Shown in pieces: positions 16,708 to 25,385 of a stretch of 64,000 bases of DNA. The stretch spans positions 1 through 64,000 of the forward strand of contig JBFWMD010000007.1 in assembly GCA_050251775.1 (NCBI GenBank). Direction: 5' to 3'. Under the pieces are notes generated by a model. That model was given only the letters and a program-made list of their open reading frames with translations. It did not search any database and was not told where the DNA came from. The position numbers and the translations under genes were made by a program. Within the stretch, counting starts at the first letter, position 1. The number at the start of each line of letters is the position of its first letter. The stretch comes from Paucidesulfovibrio sp050251775. Lineage in GTDB: Bacteria; Desulfobacterota; Desulfovibrionia; Desulfovibrionales; Desulfovibrionaceae.

Positions 16708-17553
16708 ATGTACGAAATCGTGAATAAGCGGTCGCTCATTCCCGGGCAGACCAGCATGCTCGTGATCAATGCGCCCCAGGTGGCGCTCAAGGCCGAGCCC
16801 GGAAACTTCGTCATGCTGCGCGTGCACGCGCAGGGCGAGCGCATTCCCTTGACCATTGCGGACGCCGATCCCGAGGCCGGAACCATCACCCTGGTCTATC
16901 TGGTGGTGGGCAAAACAACGGCCCTTTTGGACACGCTCCAGGAAGGGGACTGTCTGCCGGATGTCTGCGGCCCGCTGGGTCGACCCACCGGCATCGAGAG
17001 CCGGGGGACCGTGGTCTGCGTGGGCGGGGGCACGGGCGTGGCGGCCATGCACCACATCGCCAAGGGCCACGCCAAGGCGGGCAACCGCGTCATCGCCATC
17101 GTGGGCGCGCGTTCCAAGGAACTGCTGCTCTTCTGCGACGAACTGGCGGGCTTCTGTCCGGAAGTGCGCATCGCCACGGACGACGGCAGCGAGGGGCACA
17201 AGGGCTTTGTGACCCAGGTGCTCCAGCAGCTCATTGACGAGGGCGAGGACATCGCCGAGGTCGTGGCCGTGGGTCCGGTTCCCATGATGCGCGCCGTGGC
17301 CGAGGTCACCCGCCCCCACAAGATCAAGACCACGGTGAGCCTGAATTCCATCATGGTGGACGGCATCGGCATGTGCGGCGCGTGCCGTTGCAGCGTGGGC
17401 GGGGAAACCAAATTCGCCTGCGTGGACGGCCCGGAATTCGACGGCCACGAAGTGGATTTCGACGAACTCTGGCGTCGCCTGGGCCAGTTCCGCGAGGAAG
17501 AGGCCGTGTCCAGGGAGCAGTTCCACCAATGCCGCTGCCAGGAGGGAAAATGA
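16708..17553 (+). CDS. nfnA: NADH-dependent ferredoxin:NADP+ oxidoreductase subunit NfnA
   Basis: Small subunit (281 residues) of the flavin-based electron-bifurcating transhydrogenase. It has an FAD-binding ferredoxin-reductase-like N-terminal domain (LRVHAQGERIPLTIAD), an NAD-binding domain (VCVGGGTGVAAMHHI) and a C-terminal [2Fe-2S] site in DGIGMCGACRCSVGG with a later Cys in FACVDGPEF. The complex couples NADH and reduced ferredoxin to NADPH formation in the cytoplasm of anaerobes. AGGAAGG precedes the ATG. It overlaps nfnB by four bases. Confidence 0.94.
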   Translation: MYEIVNKRSLIPGQTSMLVINAPQVALKAEPGNFVMLRVHAQGERIPLTIADADPEAGTITLVYLVVGKTTALLDTLQEGDCLPDVCGPLGRPTGIESRGTVVCVGGGTGVAAMHHIAKGHAKAGNRVIAIVGARSKELLLFCDELAGFCPEVRIATDDGSEGHKGFVTQVLQQLIDEGEDIAEVVAVGPVPMMRAVAEVTRPHKIKTTVSLNSIMVDGIGMCGACRCSVGGETKFACVDGPEFDGHEVDFDELWRRLGQFREEEAVSREQFHQCRCQEGK

Positions 17554-18980
17554 GCCAGGAACCCAAGGCCGGGAAGGCGAAGAAAAAGATCCTGCCCCGC
17601 GTGGCCATGCCCGAGCAGCCCGCCCGGGAACGCGCCGGGAATTTCGACGAGGTGACCCTGGGCTACACCCGGGAGCACGCCCTGGCCGAGGCGGCGCGCT
17701 GTCTGCAGTGCAAGAATCCCAAGTGCCGCACGGGCTGTCCCGTGGAGATCGACATCAAGGGCTTCATTGGCCATGTGCAGCGGGACGATCTGGCCGGAGC
17801 GTACGAGGTCATCCGGCAATACAATTCCCTGCCCGCGGTCTGCGGCCGGGTCTGCCCCCAGGAGACCCAGTGCGAGGGCGCGTGCGTGCTTTCCGCCAAG
17901 GGCGAACCCGTGGCCATTGGCCGGTTGGAACGCTGGGTGGCCGACACCTTTGCGGCCTCCGGAGCCTGCGAACAGCTCACGGGCACGCGGGAATGCGTCC
18001 TGGACAAGCCGCTGCGCGTGGCCTGCGTGGGCGGAGGCCCGGCCGGGCTGAGCTGCGCCGGGCATCTGGCCGCTCTCGGCGTCAAGGTCACGGTCTTCGA
18101 GGCCCTGCACGAGGTGGGCGGCGTCCTGGTCTATGGCATTCCCCGCTTCCGCCTGCCCAAGTCCGTGGTCCGGCGCGAGGTGGACGCCATGCGCACTCTG
18201 GGTGTGGAATTCGTGACCAACTGGGTCGCGGGCCGCACCTTCCAGCTCCGCGAACTGCTGGACCAGGGCTACGACGCCATATTCATCGGCGTGGGCGCGG
18301 GCCTGCCGCGCTTTTTGGACGTGCCGGGCGAGAATCTGCTTGGCGTTTACTCGGCCAATGAATACCTCACCCGCGTGAACCTGGGCCGGGCCTTCCAGTT
18401 TCCGGACTTTGACACCCCGCCTCCCCACACGGGCCGGGTGGTGGTCGTGGGCGGAGGCAACGTGGCCATGGACGCGGCGCGCACCGCCCTGCGCCTGGGC
18501 GCGGACGAGGTCACCATCCTTTACCGCCGTACCGAGGCCGAGATGCCCGCGCGCGCGGAGGAGGTCCACCACGCCCTGGAAGAGGGCGTCACGCTGCGCT
18601 GCCTCTGCTCACCCCTTTCCTTCAACGGCGATGAGAACATGCGCCTGACCTCGGTCACGGCCCAGATCATGGCGCTGGGCGCTCCCGACGAATCAGGCCG
18701 CTGTCGCCCGGTCTGCGTGGAGGGCGCGAGCGAGGAAATCGCGGCGGACACGGCGGTCATCGCCGTGGGCACGCGGCCCAATCCGATCCTGCTGAATGCC
18801 ACGCCCGAACTGGAGTTGAACAAGTGGGGCTACATCCAGGCCGACCCGGAAACCGGAGAGACCTCCATGCCAAACGTCTTTGCGGGCGGCGACATTGTCA
18901 CGGGCGCAGCCACGGTCATTTCGGCCATGGGCGCTGGCCGGAGGGCCGCCAAGGCCATTGTTGCGCGCTTTTTGCGTTGA
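17550..18980 (+). CDS. nfnB: NADH-dependent ferredoxin:NADP+ oxidoreductase subunit NfnB
   Basis: Large subunit (476 residues), related to the glutamate-synthase small subunit. N-terminal cluster motifs CLQCKNPKCRTGCP and CGRVCPQETQCEGAC bind two [4Fe-4S] clusters. FAD binds at VGGGPAGLSCAGHL and NADPH at VVGGGNVAMDAARTALRLG. This subunit carries the bifurcating flavin in the known enzyme. The ATG at 17550 overlaps the nfnA stop and has GGAGGG upstream. The close nfnA neighbour separates it from a true gltD. Confidence 0.94.
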   Translation: MSQEPKAGKAKKKILPRVAMPEQPARERAGNFDEVTLGYTREHALAEAARCLQCKNPKCRTGCPVEIDIKGFIGHVQRDDLAGAYEVIRQYNSLPAVCGRVCPQETQCEGACVLSAKGEPVAIGRLERWVADTFAASGACEQLTGTRECVLDKPLRVACVGGGPAGLSCAGHLAALGVKVTVFEALHEVGGVLVYGIPRFRLPKSVVRREVDAMRTLGVEFVTNWVAGRTFQLRELLDQGYDAIFIGVGAGLPRFLDVPGENLLGVYSANEYLTRVNLGRAFQFPDFDTPPPHTGRVVVVGGGNVAMDAARTALRLGADEVTILYRRTEAEMPARAEEVHHALEEGVTLRCLCSPLSFNGDENMRLTSVTAQIMALGAPDESGRCRPVCVEGASEEIAADTAVIAVGTRPNPILLNATPELELNKWGYIQADPETGETSMPNVFAGGDIVTGAATVISAMGAGRRAAKAIVARFLR

Positions 18981-19012
18981 AACAGGACCGCTGACAAGAA
19001 CGAAATCAAGTG

Positions 19013-19039
19013 GAGGGCGTTTCGGCGTCCTCTTTTTTT
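19013..19039 (+). terminator. Terminator after nfnB with a TTCG loop
   Basis: An eight-pair stem (19013-19020 with 19025-19032, including two G-T pairs) closes a TTCG tetraloop and is followed by seven T residues. Confidence 0.88.
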
Positions 19040-19135
19040 GGAAAATCATACGCGAAAATCAGCAAAACCCTTGTCGCAGGAGCCGCACGGGAATACACTG
19101 GCAGGACATACATGAATTGTCCTGCGAGGAATTGT

Positions 19136-20320
19136 ATGCCCTTCACCATTGACGTACGTACCGTGATCTTCGCCCTGTTCGTGGGCAACCTCGTCTCGGC
19201 CCTGCTGGTCTGGGCCTATGCACGGGGTCAGCAAAGCGGGCCGGCGTACCGCGCCTTTCTCGTGGGCAAGGTGCTCCAGTCCGTGGCCTGGCTGCTGCTC
19301 GGGATGCGCGGCCAGCTTTCGGACGTGGTCACTGTGCTTGTGGCCAATCCGCTGATCTTCTTCGGATTCGGGTTGGAGTCTTTTGCTCTGCTGGCACTGC
19401 ACCGCCACCCGCTCCGCCGGATGTTTGCGGTTTACTTTGTCTCGTTGACCCTGGGTTCGTTGTTTTACGACGTGGCGCAATCCTGGAATCCGAAATTCCA
19501 GGTCGGCCTGGCCGCCATGATTTCCGGCTGTGTGTATCTTGCGCCGGCAGTGTTTTTTTTGGGTGGTTCGGGCGGATCGTTGTTGCGCAGAACCATGGGA
19601 CTGCTGTACCTGCTGTCTTCCCTGGCCCTGTGGTTTCGGGCCACAGCGGCCCTGCTCGCGGAAATGAGCTTTACCCTGATTTCGAACCAGGCCGTGCAGA
19701 CGTTTTCCTTTTTGCCCACATATCTGCTCATGCTCCTGGGCAGCGTGGGATTCCTCCTGCTGCTCAAAGAGCATGCCGACACGGCACTGACACGCGCGGC
19801 CACGCGCGACGGACTCACGGGCCTGCTCAACCGCAAGACCTTCCTCGAACAGGCCGAGAACATGCTGGCCCTGTCTCTGCGCAGGGGAGAACCCTCGTCC
19901 ATGCTCATAATGGACCTCGATCACTTCAAGAAGGTCAACGACACCTTCGGTCACCCCGAGGGCGACCGGGTGCTCAAGGATTTTGCCGATACCGTCGCGG
20001 AATTGTTGCGGCGTTATGATGTGTTCGGCCGGTACGGCGGCGAGGAATTTGTGGCTTTTTTGCCCAATACCGGAGGGGGGGAAGCGCGGTTTGCCGCCGA
20101 GCGGGTGCGGACCGCTGTCGAGGCCCGGACGCTGAGCGCCAAGAGTGGCAAGCCGCTGCGTTATACCGTGAGTATCGGGATCTGCACCAGCGACCCGGAA
20201 ACGGGCACTTCCCTGGGCGAAATGCTGCGCGCCGGGGATCAGGCTCTCTATGTCGCCAAGGATCTGGGGCGCAATTGCGTGGCGCAGTGCGGCACGGCGG
20301 AGTTGCAGCCTCTGGCCTGA
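19136..20320 (+). CDS. Membrane-anchored diguanylate cyclase
   Basis: Makes the second messenger c-di-GMP. About six or seven membrane spans fill residues 8-210, with no recognisable ligand domain. A C-terminal GGDEF domain has the active GGEEF motif (301-305) and an inhibitory I-site RxxD (Arg292 to Asp295) at the right spacing, so it should be active and feedback-controlled. The start at 19136 has GAGGA five bases upstream; ATG 19112 is an alternative. The 3' end nearly meets the convergent glycosyltransferase gene. Confidence 0.88.
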   Translation: MPFTIDVRTVIFALFVGNLVSALLVWAYARGQQSGPAYRAFLVGKVLQSVAWLLLGMRGQLSDVVTVLVANPLIFFGFGLESFALLALHRHPLRRMFAVYFVSLTLGSLFYDVAQSWNPKFQVGLAAMISGCVYLAPAVFFLGGSGGSLLRRTMGLLYLLSSLALWFRATAALLAEMSFTLISNQAVQTFSFLPTYLLMLLGSVGFLLLLKEHADTALTRAATRDGLTGLLNRKTFLEQAENMLALSLRRGEPSSMLIMDLDHFKKVNDTFGHPEGDRVLKDFADTVAELLRRYDVFGRYGGEEFVAFLPNTGGGEARFAAERVRTAVEARTLSAKSGKPLRYTVSIGICTSDPETGTSLGEMLRAGDQALYVAKDLGRNCVAQCGTAELQPLA

Positions 20321-20342
20321 ACCCGAGTCAGAACAGTGATGC

Positions 20343-21398
20343 TCAGGCCTTGTCCGGTCGCAGGGCCCGCAGCCGCTCGGACATGATCCGGCCCACCCGG
20401 ACCGGGGAGAACCGCTCGGCCACGCCCAGGGCGCAACGGCGCATCTCCGGATCCACGCCGCGCAGGGCGCGGCGCATTTCACACAGCAGCGCGGCCCCGT
20501 CCGCTTCGGCCCAGAGCATCCCCTCCTCAAAAAACGGCGGCAGCGCGGACAGATCCGATTCCGTGACCGGTGTGATCCGAAAAGGGAGTGGGCAGCTGTT
20601 GCTTTCGTCCATGAAGGCCATGTTTCCGGACCAGCCCGTGGCAATGACCTGGTTTCCGGCGGCCAGCGCGTCCGAAAGGCCCAGGCCCCAGGCCTCGGCC
20701 CGGTGCGGGCTGACGTAGCAGTGCGCCAGGGCGTGCAGGGCCGCGATTTCGCCGTCGCTGAATTCCCCGTCCAGGGAGAGCACGCCGGGCAAATGGGAGA
20801 GGTCCAGGTTGCGGCGGTATTGCTTGACCGCGAAGCCCACGCGCGCCGGACCGGGACGCGGTCCGGAAGTCCGGGCGTCGTTCAGTTCGGCGCGCAGAGC
20901 GGCAAAGGCGAACAGGGCGGCGGGCAGGTTCTTGCGCCGGTTGGCCCCGTCCGCAATGGTGTAGAACCAGAAGGTTCCGGGCCTGTTTCCCAGCAGCGCG
21001 GCCACCCGCCGCAGGTCCGCGTCGCCGGGTGCGGGCCTGCGGACCACATGCGGGACCACGTGAACGCTCTGCAGGTGTGTCGCGAAAAGGTCGCGGCTGA
21101 ACTCCGAACAGGTCCAGATTTCGTTCACGGCCTTCAGGGGCGGCAGGAAGATTTCCGGCAGGGGCGCGACCTCGAACACGCAGTAGCCCACCACGGGCAC
21201 ACCCTCGGGCAATCCCCGGCTGCGGAGCCGTTCCAGGTGGCGCGGCAGGAACAGCGGTTCGTCGTGAATCACGGCCACGTCGGCCCGCATGGGGTCGTCC
21301 GTGAGTTCGTGGCCGACTTCGGCCAGGGCGAGCATGTTCTCCCGCCCGGCCCGGACATGGCTGACGTATTCTCCAAGCTGGTAACAGACGCGCATCAT
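20343..21398 (-). CDS. Glycosyltransferase, group-1-like
   Basis: A 351-residue GT-B-like protein. The C-terminal half has the nucleotide-sugar binding pattern of family 4: a FWFYTIADGANRRKN segment, then SDGEIAALHALAHCYVSPHRAEAWGLGLSDALAAG, with the E-x7-E-like acidic pair of retaining GT-B enzymes, then VIATGWSGNMAFM. It follows another glycosyltransferase gene by 10 bases on the same strand. Acceptor and sugar unknown; LPS, flagellin or exopolysaccharide are all possible. Confidence 0.8.
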   Translation of the reverse strand: MMRVCYQLGEYVSHVRAGRENMLALAEVGHELTDDPMRADVAVIHDEPLFLPRHLERLRSRGLPEGVPVVGYCVFEVAPLPEIFLPPLKAVNEIWTCSEFSRDLFATHLQSVHVVPHVVRRPAPGDADLRRVAALLGNRPGTFWFYTIADGANRRKNLPAALFAFAALRAELNDARTSGPRPGPARVGFAVKQYRRNLDLSHLPGVLSLDGEFSDGEIAALHALAHCYVSPHRAEAWGLGLSDALAAGNQVIATGWSGNMAFMDESNSCPLPFRITPVTESDLSALPPFFEEGMLWAEADGAALLCEMRRALRGVDPEMRRCALGVAERFSPVRVGRIMSERLRALRPDKA

Positions 21399-21408
21399 TC
21401 CTCGCTTT

Positions 21409-23121
21409 TCAAGCCGGTTCCACCTCCAGCAGGTCGTGCTTCACGGCCCAGAGCAGCAGGGCGCGGGCCTGTTCCGGTCCGGCGCAGAGTCCGGCGGCCA
21501 GCAGTCCGTCCTGAAGTTCGAGCGTTGTGGCGGGCCTGCGCGCCATGAACAGCAGCCTGCGAATGCCTTCCTCCTCCACCAGCCCGCCCAGGCCCGGATA
21601 GATCAGGGGGGCGTCCTTGTGGTGGTAGGTGGCTTCGCCCGTGCGACCCAGGCGCAGTCGGATTCCATCCGCAAGGTTCCGGCTGGCGTAGCCCGCAAAG
21701 GTGCTCGCGTAGGCAACCTGGGAGGGATGCACGCCGCCGCCCCACTCCCCTTGTCCGGCTCTCGGCGGCGCGGGCAGGGTCCAGAGCTCGTCCCAGAGGG
21801 CGAGATATTCCTCCATGACCGTTGCCCAGGTGTAGCAGCGCTCCACGCGGGCCCGCGCGGCACGGCCCATGCGCGCGCGCAGGTCCGGGTCATTGTGCAG
21901 CCGGGCCAGGGCCTTGGCCAGGGCCGGAACCTCCACCGCGGTGCGCTGGGCCAAGAGCAGGTGGTACTGATTGTCGAAGAGCAGCGGGGCCATCAGGTCG
22001 AGGCGTTCGCTTTGGTCCGGCCCCAGCGTGGGCACGAGCAGGCCGGTCTCGCCGTCGAGCACCAGGTCGCGGTAGCCGTCGTACTCCGAAACCACGGCGG
22101 CCAGCCCGGCGGCTGCCGCCTCCAGCACGGTCAGGCCGAAGGTCTCCTGGGGATTGTCCGCGATGGAGATGAACACGTCCGCAGCCCGGTACAGGGCGAG
22201 TTTTTTCCGTTCGCCGGGTCGGGCCACGATGCGCAGGTCCAGGCCGATGTTGGTGGCCAGGCGCTCCAGCGTGGCCGGAAAAGCGTCGCCCTCGTCGAGC
22301 CAGCCCGCCAGGACCAGGGTCGTGTTCCCGGGCCGGGGGCCATTCGCCGAACCCTTGGCAGCCCCGCCGGAATCCTGGAAGCAGCGTTGAAAGGCCCGCA
22401 ACAGCGGCAGCAGGTCCATTTTGGACTGGTGGGAGAGGCGGCCGAAGACCAGATGGACCGTGCGCGCGGGGTCCAGGTCCAGCTCGGCGCGCAGGGCGGC
22501 CCGCTGCTCCGGCGTGGCCGGTGTGATCTCCCCGGCGTCCACGCCCAGGGGTACGCGCCGGAGCGTGGGCTGGCCGAACTCCGGTCCCAGGTCGTAGCCC
22601 GCGCGCAACTGCCGGAAATACTCCTCCACAGCGGCCCGGCCCGGCCCGGACGTGCAGACGATGCAGTCCCGCTGCGAAGTGCCGGTCCAGAGGTGGCGCA
22701 GAAAGGCCTCGGCATAGTTGGCGTAGGAAAGGGAATGGGTCACGCCTGTGATGGGAAACATGGACGGGCTGAAGGCGTTGCGCACACGGGCCAGGACGGG
22801 CTGAAACTGGATGCAGTCGGACTGGTGGAAGCAGTGGTACGGCTCGCCCGCCAGCCGGGCCGGCAGTTCGCGCCGGTCCAGTACGCGGCACTTTTCCGCT
22901 GTTCCGGGAAACAGCCTGCCCAGGTGCGCGGCCAGGGATGCGCGTTGTTCCCGGTCGCCCAAAAAGAAATGGTATTCCTCAAATGGGTCCGCCGCGAGCA
23001 ACGCGGCCAGAAAACGGGTGTTGGCCACCCTGCGCCCCAGCACCGGTCCGGACTCCAGAAACGGGTCCAGGCTGCCCCAAATCCGGCGCACAGCGGCGCG
23101 TTCGCTCTGGCTGCTTTTCAT
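21409..23121 (-). CDS. Glycosyltransferase family 4-like protein with extra C-terminal domain
   Basis: A 570-residue protein. The N-terminal half resembles a GT-B acceptor domain. The second shows VHLVFGRLSHQSKMDLLPLLRAF, DLRIVARPGERKKLALYRAADVFISIADNPQETFGLTVLEAAAAGLAAVVSEYDGYRDLV (spans about residues 225-385), typical of family 4 with the E-x7-E pair. About 130 residues after the usual end hold a helical region ending in an LLWAVKHDLLEVEP winged-helix-like stretch. It starts the two-gene glycosyltransferase unit. The protein is longer than usual for the family. Confidence 0.82.
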   Translation of the reverse strand: MKSSQSERAAVRRIWGSLDPFLESGPVLGRRVANTRFLAALLAADPFEEYHFFLGDREQRASLAAHLGRLFPGTAEKCRVLDRRELPARLAGEPYHCFHQSDCIQFQPVLARVRNAFSPSMFPITGVTHSLSYANYAEAFLRHLWTGTSQRDCIVCTSGPGRAAVEEYFRQLRAGYDLGPEFGQPTLRRVPLGVDAGEITPATPEQRAALRAELDLDPARTVHLVFGRLSHQSKMDLLPLLRAFQRCFQDSGGAAKGSANGPRPGNTTLVLAGWLDEGDAFPATLERLATNIGLDLRIVARPGERKKLALYRAADVFISIADNPQETFGLTVLEAAAAGLAAVVSEYDGYRDLVLDGETGLLVPTLGPDQSERLDLMAPLLFDNQYHLLLAQRTAVEVPALAKALARLHNDPDLRARMGRAARARVERCYTWATVMEEYLALWDELWTLPAPPRAGQGEWGGGVHPSQVAYASTFAGYASRNLADGIRLRLGRTGEATYHHKDAPLIYPGLGGLVEEEGIRRLLFMARRPATTLELQDGLLAAGLCAGPEQARALLLWAVKHDLLEVEPA

Positions 23122-23331
23122 TTCTCCAACAAATCCGTTTCAGCGTCTTTTGTCAAACATTGCGGCACGGATTCCTCTCATTTGCGGGAAGATCCGGACC
23201 GTTTCCGGCTTTGTCTCCTTTCCTGTTCTTTGGTCCGGCAGGGGGTCCGCTTTTTGACACTCGGCCCCATCCGGTCGCAATCGAGGGGATCATCTTCCAT
23301 CACCTCGGAGAGTTGCCGCCAATGGCCTGGC

Positions 23332-23347
23332 TGGCCCTTAACTTGCA
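23332..23347 (+). promoter_or_regulatory. Candidate sigma-54 promoter of the REC-GAF-GGDEF gene
   Basis: TGGCCC (23332-23337), five bases, TTGCA (23343-23347). The spacing of GG and GC is the required ten; one base differs from the -24 consensus TGGCAC. It lies 48 bases before the start codon at 23395, a suitable distance. Confidence 0.55.
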
Positions 23348-23394
23348 AGGATCAGGTCGGGAAATATTTTCCTCGCGCTCAAGGAGGCGGAACG

Positions 23395-24864
23395 ATGAAC
23401 CACGAAGGCAGGCAGGAAACCATGTGGGGGCTGGGTCTGAACGGCCCGGAAGCGACCCGGATACGGGAAGCCGTGGGCGAAGGCTTTGAGCTGCGCAACT
23501 ACCCCGAGGGCCGCGCGCCTCTGGAGGAGATCGCTGCGGAAGAGCAGCCCGGAACCACTTGGATTCCCTGGCGCATCTGGGAACGCATTCCGGAACAGGG
23601 CAAGGAAGCCTTCCGGGAAATGGAGCACACCCAACGCATTCTGATCCAGGACGAGGGCGACCGGCCCATGGAGCTGGACGAAGTGCTGGAAGAGGGCTTC
23701 CTCACAGCCATCCGCGCGCCCCTGACCCGCGACAAGGTCCAGGACGCGCTGTTCCGCGCCAAGGAGGTCACCAGCCTCTACTCGGACATCTACCGCATGA
23801 CCGAGGAAATCATCCTGGAGCGCGAACTGCTCAAGCGCAAGACCGACCAGTTGCTCTTCCTGAACCGCTTCCTGACCAATGCGGCGGGCAGCCTCGATCC
23901 CCAGGAAATCCTGGCCCAGGCATTGACCGACCTGCACCTGCTCCTGCCTGTGAAGCTGCTCCAGGCCGCCTTTTGGCAGCGCAATCCGGAAACCGGCGAA
24001 ACCGCCGTGGAACTGCTGCTTGATTCGCGCCTGGGCAAGGAAATCGAGGACAAGTGGGTGGAGTTCCTGCTCGATACCGCCCTGCGCAACGAAGGCGGAC
24101 CCATCAGCGGGTTCCAGGTCGAGCACATGGAAACCAAGGGCGAAGCCCTTTCGCCCGATGCCGGGCGGTCCCTGATTCTGCCGCTGGCCGGGCCGCAGGG
24201 GCAGTTCGGTTGTCTGGCCCTGCTCTGCGAGCGGGATATCCGGCTGGCCAAGGATCAGGTCCAGACCCTCAAGTCCTCGGTGCGGCATCTGGGGCTGGCC
24301 CTGAACAACGCCCGGCTCTACCGCGAGGTCAAAATCCGCGCGGACCGCGACGGCCTGACCAAGCTGCACAACCGCCAGACCTTTGACCGCCGCCTGGCCG
24401 TGGAGCTCAAACGCAGCCAGCGCTACGGCAACAGCCTGGCCCTGCTGATGATCGACCTGGACCACTTCAAGCTGGTCAACGACACCCATGGGCATGCCGC
24501 AGGCGATCTGGTCCTGCGCGAAGTGGGCGCGCTGCTCCAGGATTCCGTGCGCAGTTGCGACATCGCCGCGCGCTTCGGCGGGGAGGAATTCGCCCTGCTC
24601 CTGCCCCACACCCTGGAGGCCGACGCCTGGAAGCTGGCCGACCGCATTCGCGAGCGCATTGCGAATCGTCATTATTTTATCGCGGGCAAGACCTTTTCCA
24701 TCACCGCCAGCATTGGCGTGTCCTCTCTGACGGCCGGTTGTCTGGACCAGGAAACCGACCTGCTCCTGCGCGCGGACCAGGCCCTCTATCTGGCCAAGGC
24801 CAATGGCCGAAACACCGTGGCCACTTCGGCCCAGTGCCTGAACGCGAAAACCATCTCGAGCTGA
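23395..24864 (+). CDS. Diguanylate cyclase with degenerate receiver and GAF-like domain
   Basis: Soluble 489-residue c-di-GMP synthase. Residues about 20-125 look like a receiver-type fold without the usual phospho-acceptor Asp. A coiled-coil linker follows (about 130-160), then a GAF-like domain (about 165-310). The GGDEF domain has an active GGEEF (395-399) and an I-site Arg386-Ser-Cys-Asp389. AAGGAGG precedes the ATG at 23395. A sigma-54 promoter candidate lies just upstream. Since the receiver lacks its Asp, activation probably comes through the GAF domain or a partner. Confidence 0.85.
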   Translation: MNHEGRQETMWGLGLNGPEATRIREAVGEGFELRNYPEGRAPLEEIAAEEQPGTTWIPWRIWERIPEQGKEAFREMEHTQRILIQDEGDRPMELDEVLEEGFLTAIRAPLTRDKVQDALFRAKEVTSLYSDIYRMTEEIILERELLKRKTDQLLFLNRFLTNAAGSLDPQEILAQALTDLHLLLPVKLLQAAFWQRNPETGETAVELLLDSRLGKEIEDKWVEFLLDTALRNEGGPISGFQVEHMETKGEALSPDAGRSLILPLAGPQGQFGCLALLCERDIRLAKDQVQTLKSSVRHLGLALNNARLYREVKIRADRDGLTKLHNRQTFDRRLAVELKRSQRYGNSLALLMIDLDHFKLVNDTHGHAAGDLVLREVGALLQDSVRSCDIAARFGGEEFALLLPHTLEADAWKLADRIRERIANRHYFIAGKTFSITASIGVSSLTAGCLDQETDLLLRADQALYLAKANGRNTVATSAQCLNAKTISS

Positions 24865-24890
24865 CGAAACGCCAGGATCGTTTTCCAAGG

Positions 24891-24927
24891 AATAAGCCGC
24901 ATTCCCAGTGTGGGAATGCGGCTTATT
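24891..24927. terminator. Bidirectional terminator, perfect 17-bp stem
   Basis: 24891-24907 and 24911-24927 are exact reverse complements around a GTG loop, with AATAA and TTATT at the ends. It lies between the convergent GGDEF gene and the gene ending at 24992. Confidence 0.85.
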
Positions 24928-24991
24928 GGGCGTTTTGGACGGTCAGGCCGCGCTTCGACGCCTGGAAAGCCGGAGGCTTTGCTTTTGCCGG

Positions 24992-25348
24992 CTACAAAAC
25001 CGCCGAGAGCACCTTGGCGATGGCGGGGTGTTCCACACGCAGTTTGCGGTCCTGGAGCATCCTGTCCGCCGCGTCGTTCATGACCCGTTCGAGCCAGGCG
25101 CGCGAGGCCGTGATGTTGCCGAGCCGGATCACGGCGGCGTCGCCGTCGCGCAGCAGCTCATATTCCTCCACAGCCAGGGTGGTTTCCTGGATTTCGCCTT
25201 CCAGGTGTACGTCCACCAGGAGCCGATGGGCCGAGGTGTCCAGCCGCAGGTTGGAAATCTTCCCGTAGCGGGAGAATTTTTCGTTCAGGGCCAGCCGCAG
25301 GGCCGCGGAAAGCCCCCGGTCTTTGATCTGACGGAGTTTTTCAAGCAT
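24992..25348 (-). CDS. Conserved-looking hypothetical protein
   Basis: A 118-residue soluble protein with no cysteine, signal or span. It begins MLEKLRQIKDRGLSAALRLALNEKFSRYGKI, helical and amphipathic, and continues as alternating strands (LRLDTSAHRLLVDVHLEGEIQETTLAVEEYEL) and a final helical part. This looks like a small lipid- or membrane-surface-associated fold, but I do not recognise the family. The start at 25348 has AGGAA upstream. It follows a glycosyltransferase gene by about 37 bases on the same strand and is likely cotranscribed. Confidence 0.65.
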   Translation of the reverse strand: MLEKLRQIKDRGLSAALRLALNEKFSRYGKISNLRLDTSAHRLLVDVHLEGEIQETTLAVEEYELLRDGDAAVIRLGNITASRAWLERVMNDAADRMLQDRKLRVEHPAIAKVLSAVL

Positions 25349-25385
25349 TTTGGTTCCTTTGCTTCCCCTGGGCGGGGCAGGGAGT

